From CAYVUV01 sp964455095 (lineage in GTDB: Bacteria > Desulfobacterota > Binatia > HRBIN30 > CADEER01): 29,066 nt of DNA. The notes under the pieces are model-generated. The model saw nothing but the letters and a program-made list of their open reading frames with translations. It ran no database searches and had not been told where the DNA came from. The stretch is from contig CAYVUV010000026.1 in assembly GCA_964455095.1 (NCBI GenBank), positions 1 through 29,066 on the forward strand, given 5' to 3'. A program made the translations under genes and the position numbers. Each line of letters starts with the position of its first letter. Positions within the stretch are counted from its first letter, which is position 1. Shown here piece after piece: positions 8,687-18,154 of this stretch.

Positions 8687-8776
8687 TCAACGCTCTCCCA
8701 ACCTCATTCTCCCAGGGTGCCACACACGGAACCCAGGTGCGCGATCGAGGAGAAAGCTGAGGGAGAAGAGCTATTC

Positions 8777-8816
8777 AATCCCCCTCACCCTGGCCCTCTC
8801 CCATCCGGGAGAGGGA
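8777..8816 (-). repeat. REP-like palindromic repeat, copy 2 (inverted)
   Basis: It reads ATCCCCCTCACCC..CCCTCTCCCATCCGGGAGAGGG, the reverse complement of the copy 1 type. It lies 40 bases before the LLM oxidoreductase stop codon on the forward coordinate, i.e. in that gene's 3' flank. The copy 1/copy 2 pair could fold into a long stem or each unit into its own hairpin. Confidence 0.75.
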
Positions 8817-8857
8817 ACCGGAGTCGGCGCGCTGGGGATTCGGCCACAGCCGCAGCG

Positions 8858-9823
8858 CTACCGGATGCGCGGCAGGACTTTCGACTCGAACAGCCGCAGC
8901 CCTTCCCAGGCCAGGGCGGGGTCGAGGCCGCCCATCAGCGGGTGCAGGATGATCCGGCCGTGCTTTTCCGCCAGGGCGACGCACTCGTCGGGCGTGACGA
9001 CGCAGTAGACGCCGCTCTTGCGCACATCGTCGAGCGATTGCGCGTCGACGTGCATCGCCGAGCGCTGCCCGGGGGTCTGCCAGGCGGCATAGGTCTGCGC
9101 GTCGTAGAGCGCGTGCGGGGCGATGCGCTGCCAGTCGCGCTCGGGGTCTTCGGAAACGTGCACGAAACCCGGACCGCCCGGCAGCGTGACGAAGCCGGTG
9201 AAGCCCAGAGCCTTGCACTCGGCCGTGTAGATATCGGCCAGCGCCTGGTCGCCGATGCTGGGGAAGAATCCCGCCCGCAGCTTGGCCGCGCGCTTGGCGG
9301 CGCGCGGCGTCGAGCCGCCGATCAGGATGATCGGCGCTGACACCGGCTTCGGCGTGACGCGGACGGTGCGCCCGCGCCAGGTGAACGGTTCGCCCGTCCA
9401 CGCCTGGCGCATGACCTGCACGGCCTCCTCGAGCAGCGTGCCGCGCTTGCTGCGGTCGACGCCCGCCATGTCGAACTCTTCGTGGCGATACCCCAGCCCG
9501 GCGACGAGCGAGAGCCGGCTGCCGCTCAGCAGGTCGACGGTCGCCAGCTGCTCGGCCAGGCGCACCGGGTCATGCAGCGGCACCAGGGCCGCGGCGATGT
9601 TGATGCGGATGCGCTTGGTGCGCCCGGCGATCGCCGCCGCCAACGTCACCGGCGCGGGCATGAAGCCGTCCTCGACGCCGTGGTGCTCGGAGAGCACGAC
9701 CACGTCGACGCCGAGCTGATCGGCCCAGGCACACTGGTCGAGGCAGGCGGTGTAGAGGTCGGCGTGTGTCACACGCGCAAACGGCGGCACGCGCAGGTCG
9801 AATCGAATACCGATCATTGCCAT
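8858..9823 (-). CDS. LLM-class flavin-dependent (F420-type) oxidoreductase
   Basis: A 321-residue luciferase-like TIM barrel. Visible family features are the N-terminal ADQLGVDVVVLSEHHG, the strand LSLVAGLGYRHEEFDMAGV, KRGTLLEEAVQVMRQAW and the PIILIGGSTPRAAKRAA phosphate-binding turn. These are typical of F420- or FMN-dependent monooxygenases and dehydrogenases. It is cytoplasmic; the substrate is not inferable, and F420 versus FMN use is not decided by sequence alone. ATG 9823 is taken; a second ATG two codons later is equally possible. The gene starts 35 bases after the GMC oxidoreductase stop on the same strand, suggesting cotranscription. Confidence 0.9.
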   Translation of the reverse strand: MAMIGIRFDLRVPPFARVTHADLYTACLDQCAWADQLGVDVVVLSEHHGVEDGFMPAPVTLAAAIAGRTKRIRINIAAALVPLHDPVRLAEQLATVDLLSGSRLSLVAGLGYRHEEFDMAGVDRSKRGTLLEEAVQVMRQAWTGEPFTWRGRTVRVTPKPVSAPIILIGGSTPRAAKRAAKLRAGFFPSIGDQALADIYTAECKALGFTGFVTLPGGPGFVHVSEDPERDWQRIAPHALYDAQTYAAWQTPGQRSAMHVDAQSLDDVRKSGVYCVVTPDECVALAEKHGRIILHPLMGGLDPALAWEGLRLFESKVLPRIR

Positions 9824-9858
9824 GAGGGATTCACCTATCGAAGAGAGATGGGGGCCAG

Positions 9859-11691
9859 CTACAGAACGGGCGCGGTGCCGGCCATGGCGTGGGCGATGCG
9901 CGCCGCGACGGCGAAGATGGTGAGCGTCGGGTTGTAGCCGGACGAGGTGGGAAAGACGCTGCCGTCGCAGGCGTAGAGATTGTCGACGTCGTGGAAACGG
10001 CCGAGCGGGTTGGTCACCGACGTCGCCGGGTTGCTACCCATGCGCAGCGTGCCCATGATGTGCCGCGAGCCCGGTGGATCGCCGAACGTCGCGTCGCACG
10101 GGTTGACGAACACCTGCGCCGAGCCGGCGTTGAGGATCACCTGTTTCATGAACGGCACGTAGAACATGCGCGCCTGCTTCTCGAACATGTGCGGCGCGTA
10201 GGTGATGCGCGGCGCCGGGCGGCCGAAGACGTCGCGCACGGTGGGATCGAGATCGACCATGTTGGCCAGCTGTGGCGCGTCCTCGGCCTGCATCAGCAAG
10301 CCGAACAGGTGCTGCCCGAGGGCGCCGTCGCGGATGGCGTTCTTGAGGCCGATGCCGGACCGGCGGCCGAACGCCGCTGGAATCTGCAGGGCGTAGACGT
10401 TGCCGTCCTCGGTGATGGGCAGGCCCTGCGAGGCGCTGAACTCGCAGATGCCGCCGAGCTGCACCTGCGGCCCGTCGACGGTGTCATAGACGCGGATCGC
10501 CGTGCCGCCGGGCTCGACGCCGCGGAAGTCGGACAGCCCGTGCGTCACCGCCCGGCCGCGCTGGCCGTGCACACGCTCGGGCAGGAAGCCGTTGACGTTG
10601 GTCTGCAGGTGGAACATCAGATTGCGCCCGACCTGGCCGCTGGAGTTGCCGAGCCCGCCCGAGAGCAGACACAGGCGCGCCGATTCGATCGGGCTGGCGG
10701 CGAGCACGAAGGCGCCGGCCGCGGCGGTCTGGAGCGCGCCATCGGCGTCGATGTAGCGGACCTCGGTAACGTGGCTGCCGGTGTGAATCAGCTCCACCAC
10801 CTGGGCGTTGTAGCGCAGCTGGCACCGCCCGCTGAGCAGCGCCTTGCGCAGCGTCGTCACCGCCGGCGAGCTCTTGGCATTGTTCGGACAACCGAAGCCA
10901 CTGCACAAGCCGCAGTCGACGCACGGCGGGCGGCCGTCGTAGAAGCGCGAGGTGATCGCCGACGGGTACGCGTGCGGCGTCAGCGGCGTGCCGAACAAGC
11001 TCGTCGCGGTGGCGCCGCGCGACAGCACGACGCCGAGGTACATCGGCACGCCGGGCGGCATCGGGTACGGCTGGCTGCGAAACGAGGCGTACGGGTTGTC
11101 GCCGGGGTCGCCCTGCACGCCGTAGAGCCGCTCCATTTCCGTATAGAACGGCTCGAGGTCGGCATACGTGAACGGCCAGTCGGCGAAGTTGGCGCTGGCC
11201 GCATCGCTGCCAAAGCCCGGCACGGCGAGCCCCGGGGTCGTCGCGATGAGCGCCTCGACGGCGCTTTTGAGCCGGAAGTCGACCTCATTGAACCGCGGCG
11301 TCTTGCAGTCGGCGTGCGTGAAGGCGCCGCCGACGGTCTTCGGCAGGTTGTTGACGTCGGTGCGCACCGTCGCGGCATCTGCCGCGTGCTGGCGGAACGT
11401 GCGCGGCTCGAGCTCGCCGACCTGATCGATGAAGCCGCGCACCGCGTACTTGACCTCGTCGTTGCTGTGCAGCGGCAACGGCAGGTGGTCCGGATCGTCG
11501 AGGCCCGGCCAGGGGTTGGGTCCGGCTTCGAGGACGAGCACGTTCTTGCCGCCCGCCGTCAGCACATGCGCCGCGGTGCCGCCGCCGGCGCCGCTGCCGA
11601 TGATGCAAACATCGAAGGTGCTCAGCCCGCGATTGCCCAGCACCGCCTCGTCGGCGAGCGCGGCGCGGCGCGCGGTTCTTGCGGTCCGCAC
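9859..11691 (-). CDS. GMC family FAD-dependent oxidoreductase
   Basis: A 610-residue GMC-fold dehydrogenase/oxidase acting on an alcohol or sugar. The FAD-binding motif is GSGAGGGTAAHVL near residue 36, followed by LVLEAGPN. A cysteine-rich CVDCGLCSGFGCPNN stretch lies mid-protein, as in gluconate- and long-chain-alcohol-type GMC enzymes. The C-terminus carries GSRHIMGTLRMG and SGYNPTLTI, containing the catalytic His and Asn. The GTG start at 11691 is one base after the stop of the small-subunit gene, so the two are translationally coupled. There is no signal peptide of its own, consistent with export bound to the Tat-signal-bearing small subunit. The electron acceptor is unknown: no cytochrome c gene follows. 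Confidence 0.9.
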   Translation of the reverse strand: MRTARTARRAALADEAVLGNRGLSTFDVCIIGSGAGGGTAAHVLTAGGKNVLVLEAGPNPWPGLDDPDHLPLPLHSNDEVKYAVRGFIDQVGELEPRTFRQHAADAATVRTDVNNLPKTVGGAFTHADCKTPRFNEVDFRLKSAVEALIATTPGLAVPGFGSDAASANFADWPFTYADLEPFYTEMERLYGVQGDPGDNPYASFRSQPYPMPPGVPMYLGVVLSRGATATSLFGTPLTPHAYPSAITSRFYDGRPPCVDCGLCSGFGCPNNAKSSPAVTTLRKALLSGRCQLRYNAQVVELIHTGSHVTEVRYIDADGALQTAAAGAFVLAASPIESARLCLLSGGLGNSSGQVGRNLMFHLQTNVNGFLPERVHGQRGRAVTHGLSDFRGVEPGGTAIRVYDTVDGPQVQLGGICEFSASQGLPITEDGNVYALQIPAAFGRRSGIGLKNAIRDGALGQHLFGLLMQAEDAPQLANMVDLDPTVRDVFGRPAPRITYAPHMFEKQARMFYVPFMKQVILNAGSAQVFVNPCDATFGDPPGSRHIMGTLRMGSNPATSVTNPLGRFHDVDNLYACDGSVFPTSSGYNPTLTIFAVAARIAHAMAGTAPVL

Positions 11692-11692
11692 C

Positions 11693-12757
11693 TCAGCACG
11701 CCCCGCTGGAGAAGAACGACGAGAGCTGGACGATGGTGTTCTGCATCGCCGCACCGTCGGGGCTGAGCGGTTTGGGCATCACGACGCCGCCGGGGCCGAG
11801 CTCGTCGGGGTTGGGCGTCGACATCGGATGATCGGCGCGCTCGACGTAGGTGTCGAGCTGGCGCGAAAAGATCGAGTAGCCGAGCGGTTGGTTGTCGCCC
11901 TCGAGGCCGATCATGCGCCAGCCCTGCGGCACGCCGCCGCGCTTGCGGTTGCCGCCGTATTCGGGTGGGGCGAAGCAGCCCTCCAGCGTGTGCTCGATGA
12001 GAATGTCGATGAACGTGTGGTTGGCGCGCCGCGGGTCCGGGGCGAAGGCGCCGCTGTCGAGCGCCGCCAGGACGGTGTCCTGCTGCGCGGTGGCGAGGTC
12101 GACGAAAGGCGCGCCGTGCATCGCCTGCGCCACCTGGTCGGCCTTGGCGAGGCTGGCGCGGTAGAGATCGCGCAGCCCCAGCTTGACCCCGCCGAGCTGC
12201 GCATCGATCGCCGCCAGCTCGGGAACCGCCGCGGAGCCGAGGATCTCGCCGCGCCAGTACAGCTCCTGCAGACGGGTCAGCGACGCGAAGCGGCGGAAGG
12301 AGTTGGTCGGGCTGCGGCTCGACGGCGTGCCATCGTCGTTGTCGGGAAACGGCGTGCGGCCGCTGAACGGACCGCCGCCGAAGATGCGCGGGCGGCGCCG
12401 GTCGAAGGCGGTGAGCAGCCGGCTGATGTAGCGCGCCGCGCCGAGGGCCTTGGCGCCGGGATCGGCGTCGGGCGGCATGATGCGGTCGCACAGCGCCTCG
12501 AGGGTCTCGAACTCGTGGCGGGTGAAAAAGCGCCCGCGCACGAACGCCGCGGCGCGCTGCGTACGCACCAGCGGCACGGTGAGCACGGCCAGCGCGACGC
12601 CAGCCGCTTGCAGAAACTGGCGCCGGCCGAGCAGCAGCGAAATCCGCGGCGGCGCGAAGTCCCAACGCAACTCCGGCGGCAGCGCCGGCGGCCCGTCGTC
12701 GCGCCGCGACGGCGCCACACGGACGGCCGGTTGAGGCGCAAAGCGGAGGCGGATCAT
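11693..12757 (-). CDS. Gluconate 2-dehydrogenase subunit 3 family protein with Tat signal
   Basis: A 354-residue protein. A twin-arginine motif GRRQFLQ (RR at 45-46) plus a hydrophobic stretch to about residue 64 indicates Tat export, after an unusually long ~44-residue N-region. The body has the FFTRHEFETLEALCDRIMP opening and FIDILIEHTLEGCFAPPEYGGN core that mark the gluconate 2-dehydrogenase subunit 3 family, with GWRMIGL downstream. These subunits accompany a GMC-type catalytic subunit in the periplasm. It is longer than typical members (about 200-250). ATG 12757 follows AGGAGG at ideal spacing. It is coupled directly to the downstream GMC gene. Confidence 0.88.
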   Translation of the reverse strand: MIRLRFAPQPAVRVAPSRRDDGPPALPPELRWDFAPPRISLLLGRRQFLQAAGVALAVLTVPLVRTQRAAAFVRGRFFTRHEFETLEALCDRIMPPDADPGAKALGAARYISRLLTAFDRRRPRIFGGGPFSGRTPFPDNDDGTPSSRSPTNSFRRFASLTRLQELYWRGEILGSAAVPELAAIDAQLGGVKLGLRDLYRASLAKADQVAQAMHGAPFVDLATAQQDTVLAALDSGAFAPDPRRANHTFIDILIEHTLEGCFAPPEYGGNRKRGGVPQGWRMIGLEGDNQPLGYSIFSRQLDTYVERADHPMSTPNPDELGPGGVVMPKPLSPDGAAMQNTIVQLSSFFSSGAC

Positions 12758-12810
12758 CGCCGCCTCCTATGCCCGGCACCGCGTGCGCGAGTCAAGAACC
12801 GCGCTGCGTC

Positions 12811-13401
12811 TCAACTCAAGCGGCCGAGCAGCGTCGCGATAGACACCGGCTGCGGCGCTGTGATCGATAGCGTCAGGCGCGCGCGCGGATCGGGATCGCG
12901 CACCATGCGACACTCGGCACCGGGATACAGCGCGCCCAGCACTGCGGACAGCGCCGGGCGCAAAGCGGCGACGGTCTCGTCGCTGTTCGGCGCCAGCAGA
13001 CGGTCGTTGGCGGTCAGCTCGAGCTCACTGCCGCGGAAGCTCAGGCGGCCCGAGAACGCCGGATCCTGCTCCAGCAACCGCGCCGCGTGCAGCACCGTGC
13101 GCGCCAGCGAGGTCAAGCGCGCCTCCAACGTATCGCCGCCGCCGCGCTTGCGGGTGTAGAGCAACCCCATCCGGCCGCCGGCCTGATCGGTGCTGTAGTT
13201 GCCCGCGTGGGCGATGAGCATCGTTCCGGGCCCCTGCGGTACATGCGCGTAGTCGGCGACATCGATCAGCATGTCGTCGACCGCGTGCGTCTGGATCCAG
13301 CGGTGGAACACCGGCACGAATTCGGTCGTCTTCAGCGCCGCGGCACCGTCGACGAACACCTTGAGACCGATGCGCTGTAGCTCGGAGATGGGATTCGGCA
13401 T
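12811..13401 (-). CDS. Conserved protein of unknown function coupled to sulfite reductase
   Basis: A 196-residue soluble protein without signal peptide or membrane segment. I recognise it only as resembling a conserved uncharacterised family, with landmarks FVPVFHRWIQ, LIDVADYAHVPQGPGTMLIAH, GGRMGLLYTRK and a C-terminal helical half. There is no cysteine pair or nucleotide-binding motif that would suggest catalysis. ATG 13401 lies four bases after the sulfite reductase stop at 13406, so translation is coupled and expression should match that enzyme. The conserved VADYxHVP segment suggests ligand or protein binding. A role in reductase assembly, siroheme handling or electron delivery is a guess from the coupling only. 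Confidence 0.7.
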   Translation of the reverse strand: MPNPISELQRIGLKVFVDGAAALKTTEFVPVFHRWIQTHAVDDMLIDVADYAHVPQGPGTMLIAHAGNYSTDQAGGRMGLLYTRKRGGGDTLEARLTSLARTVLHAARLLEQDPAFSGRLSFRGSELELTANDRLLAPNSDETVAALRPALSAVLGALYPGAECRMVRDPDPRARLTLSITAPQPVSIATLLGRLS

Positions 13402-13405
13402 CGGG

Positions 13406-15688
<2,283 letters not shown>

Positions 15689-15755
15689 CGCAATCCCTCG
15701 CCTTGTTCATCCACCTTAATTCTTTTGCCGAAGCGGTCGCAACCTGGGGGCCGAC

Positions 15756-15784
15756 TTGGCGCTCCGGCGGCGAGCAGATATATC
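15756..15784 (+). promoter_or_regulatory. Candidate promoter of leaderless proA mRNA
   Basis: TTGGCG (15756-15761), a 17-base spacer and TATATC (15779-15784) form a sigma70-like promoter. The -10 box ends six bases before the proA ATG at 15791, so transcription should start at the A of ATG. No Shine-Dalgarno site is present in this gap. It is the clearest case of an arrangement repeated elsewhere in the window. Confidence 0.5.
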
Positions 15785-15790
15785 GAGCCC

Positions 15791-17047
15791 ATGCAGATCG
15801 AGGACATGGTCGTCGGTATCTGCCGCGCGGCGCGGCAGGCCGCGCGCCGCATGGGCACGGCGTCGACAAGCGTGAAAAATGCGGCCCTGCACGGCGCGGC
15901 CGAGCGCCTGCGCAAGAGCGCTGGTGCGGTGCTGGAGGCCAATCGGGCCGACGTCGCCGCCGGCCGGCAGGCGGGCCTCAGCGCCGCGCTGCTCGACCGC
16001 CTGACGCTCGACGCCGCCCGCCTCGAAGGCGTCGCGCAGGGCCTCGACGACATCGCCGCCCTGCCCGACCCGGTCGGCGAGACGATCCAGCGCTGGCGGC
16101 GCCCGAACGGGCTCGACATCAGCCAGGTGCGTGTGCCGCTCGGGGTCGTCGGCGTCATCTACGAATCGCGCCCCAACGTCACGGCCGACGCCGCCGGCCT
16201 GTGCCTCAAGTCGGGCAACGCCGTGGTGCTGAAGGGCGGCTCCGAGGCCTTTCAGACCAATACAGCCCTCGCCCGCCTGATCGCCGAAGCGGCCGCCGTG
16301 GCGGGGCTGCCTGACGGGGCTGTGCAACTTTTACCGACGACCGACCGCCAAGCCGTCGCCGTGCTCTTGCGCCAGCGCGAGCTCATCGACGTGATCGTGC
16401 CGCGCGGCGGCACCAGCCTCATCGCCGCGATCACCGAGTCGTCGAGCATCCCGGTGATCCAGCACTACGCCGGCATCTGCCACGTCTACGTCGACAGCGC
16501 CGCCGACCTCGCCATGGCCGAGCGCATCGCCTTCAACGCCAAGGTGCAGCGCCCCGGGGTGTGCAATGCGATGGAGACCCTGCTCGTGCACGAGGCGGTC
16601 GCCGCCGCGTTCCTGCCCGGCGCCGCGGCGCATCTCAAGGAAGCCGGCGTCGAGCTGCGCGGCTGCCCGCGCACCCGCGCGTTGCTGCCCGGCATCGGGG
16701 CGGCGACCGAGGAAGACTGGCGCACCGAGTACCTCGACCTGATCCTGTCGATCAAGGTCGTCGACTCGCTCGACGAGGCGATCGACTTCATCAACACCTG
16801 GGGCACCGGCCACTCCGACGCCATCGTCACCGACAGCTACGCGCATGCGCAGCGTTTCACGGCCGGCGTCGACTCGGCGGCGGTCTACGTCAACGCCTCG
16901 ACGCGCTTCACCGACGGCTATGAGTTCGGCTTCGGCGCCGAGGTCGGCATCTCCACCAACCGGCTGCACGCGCGCGGACCGATGGGGCTGCGCGAGCTGA
17001 CCACCTACAAGTACGTGGTCCAGGGCAGCGGGCAGATTCGCGCGTGA
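15791..17047 (+). CDS. proA: Gamma-glutamyl phosphate reductase
   Basis: A 418-residue protein, the normal ProA length. It reduces gamma-glutamyl phosphate to glutamate-5-semialdehyde with NADPH, the second step of proline synthesis. Landmarks: GVIYESRPNVTADAAGLCLKSGN, IVPRGG, the catalytic Cys258 in QRPGVCNAMETLLVH, and NASTRFTDGYEFGFGAEVGIST near the C-terminus. The ATG at 15791 has no ribosome site and sits six bases after a -10-like box. It opens an operon with nadD (GTGA overlap), rsfS and a LapA-LapB-like gene. The usual partner proB is not immediately upstream; the divergent sulfite reductase is. Confidence 0.96.
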   Translation: MQIEDMVVGICRAARQAARRMGTASTSVKNAALHGAAERLRKSAGAVLEANRADVAAGRQAGLSAALLDRLTLDAARLEGVAQGLDDIAALPDPVGETIQRWRRPNGLDISQVRVPLGVVGVIYESRPNVTADAAGLCLKSGNAVVLKGGSEAFQTNTALARLIAEAAAVAGLPDGAVQLLPTTDRQAVAVLLRQRELIDVIVPRGGTSLIAAITESSSIPVIQHYAGICHVYVDSAADLAMAERIAFNAKVQRPGVCNAMETLLVHEAVAAAFLPGAAAHLKEAGVELRGCPRTRALLPGIGAATEEDWRTEYLDLILSIKVVDSLDEAIDFINTWGTGHSDAIVTDSYAHAQRFTAGVDSAAVYVNASTRFTDGYEFGFGAEVGISTNRLHARGPMGLRELTTYKYVVQGSGQIRA

Positions 17048-17745
17048 GCGCCTCGACTCGCGGCACGGGCCAGCGGGAGCCGCGCCGCCTGGGCATCTTC
17101 GGCGGCACGTTCGATCCGATCCACTTCGCCCACCTGCGCTGCGCCGAGGAAGCGCGCGAGGCCTTGGATCTCGATCAGGTGCTCTTCATCCCCGCCGCGA
17201 GCCCGCCGCACAAGAGTAACCGCGCCCTGGCGCCGGCGGCCGAACGGCTGGCGATGGTGCGCCTGGCGATCGCCGGCCAGCCGGCGTTTCGCGTCTCGAC
17301 GCTCGAGATCGAGCGACCGGGCCGCTCCTTCTCGGTCGACACGCTGCGCATCCTGCGCGAGCACCTGCCGGCGAGCACCCGACTGACATTCCTGCTCGGC
17401 CTCGACGCCTTCCGCGATATCGGCACCTGGAAGGACTACCGCGCCGTCTTCGCCCTCACTGATCTGGCGGTGTTGTCGCGTCCGAGCTATCGCCTCGGCG
17501 CGCCGCGCGCGCTCCTCCCCGTTGCCGCTCGTCGGGAGTTTTGCTACGGTTCGAATCAACGAACGCTCGTGCATCAAACGGGGACGCGAATCATTTTTCT
17601 AGACGTGACGCCGCTCGACATTTCCGCTTCCGCGATCCGGTTGCGCCTCCAGCGCGGCCAGTCGATTCGCTACCTCGTCCCGCCCGCCGTCGAGCGCCAC
17701 CTGCAGCGCCGCGGGCTTTACGCGCGGAGACCCCCGACGCTTTGA
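17044..17745 (+). CDS. nadD: Nicotinate-nucleotide adenylyltransferase
   Basis: A 233-residue enzyme that joins nicotinate mononucleotide and ATP into deamido-NAD in NAD synthesis. The nucleotidyltransferase motif GGTFDPIHFAH is present (most family members have HxGH; here it is HFAH), as is the C-terminal ISASAIR motif that binds the ATP phosphates. FSVDTLRILRE and FLLGLDAF are also family-typical. The GTG start at 17044 overlaps the proA stop by four bases (GTGA), implying translational coupling. nadD next to proA and rsfS is a common bacterial order. Confidence 0.94.
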   Translation: MSASTRGTGQREPRRLGIFGGTFDPIHFAHLRCAEEAREALDLDQVLFIPAASPPHKSNRALAPAAERLAMVRLAIAGQPAFRVSTLEIERPGRSFSVDTLRILREHLPASTRLTFLLGLDAFRDIGTWKDYRAVFALTDLAVLSRPSYRLGAPRALLPVAARREFCYGSNQRTLVHQTGTRIIFLDVTPLDISASAIRLRLQRGQSIRYLVPPAVERHLQRRGLYARRPPTL

Positions 17746-18143
17746 CCGCCATCGAGCCCCGCGAGACCGCGCTACTGTGCGTGCGCTACGCCCTCGAAAA
17801 GAAGGCGTACGATCTGGTGTTGCTCCATGTCGGCGAGCTCTCGTCGCTGGCCGAGTACTTCCTCATCTGCACCGGGCGCTCCGACACGCAGGTGCAGGCC
17901 ATCGGCCAGAGCATCGAGACCAACCTCGCCCAGCTCGGCCGGCGGCCGATTGCCCGCGAAGGCTACGGCATCGGCCAGTGGGTGCTGCTCGACTACGGCG
18001 ACGTGGTCGTGCACATTTTCCTCGAAGAGGTGCGCGCGTTCTACGATCTCGAGCGGCTGTGGGCGCGCGCCGAGCTGGTGACGCTTCCCGAGCCCTATCG
18101 CAGCCAGGCGCGCGACTTGCGCTTGGCCAGCGCGGCGCGATAA
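17742..18143 (+). CDS. rsfS: Ribosome silencing factor RsfS (Iojap family)
   Basis: A 133-residue Iojap/RsfS protein that binds ribosomal protein uL14 and blocks subunit joining under starvation. Typical segments are KKAYDLVLLHVGELSSLAEYFLICTGRSDTQVQAI and GQWVLLDYGDVVVHIF followed by YDLERLWA. The start is inferred as TTG at 17742, which overlaps the nadD stop (TTGA); no ATG or GTG gives the full domain. The gene lies between nadD and a TPR gene 11 bases downstream, so it is part of the proA operon. Confidence 0.93.
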   Translation: MTAIEPRETALLCVRYALEKKAYDLVLLHVGELSSLAEYFLICTGRSDTQVQAIGQSIETNLAQLGRRPIAREGYGIGQWVLLDYGDVVVHIFLEEVRAFYDLERLWARAELVTLPEPYRSQARDLRLASAAR

Positions 18144-18154
18144 CCACAGCGCGC

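Noticed and set aside
8648..8816. CRISPR-like or transposon terminal repeats
   Set aside because: Only two inverted copies with no regular spacer array, no transposase and no target duplication; a REP-like pair fits better.
6003..9008. 1001-codon open frame on the plus strand
   Set aside because: It lies antisense to apaH, the aldehyde dehydrogenase, the NTF2-like gene and part of the LLM gene, all with clear family motifs. Its protein has no recognisable motifs; it is a by-product of GC-rich codon use.
9889..11766. 625-codon plus-strand frame
   Set aside because: It is antisense to the GMC oxidoreductase with its FAD and catalytic motifs.
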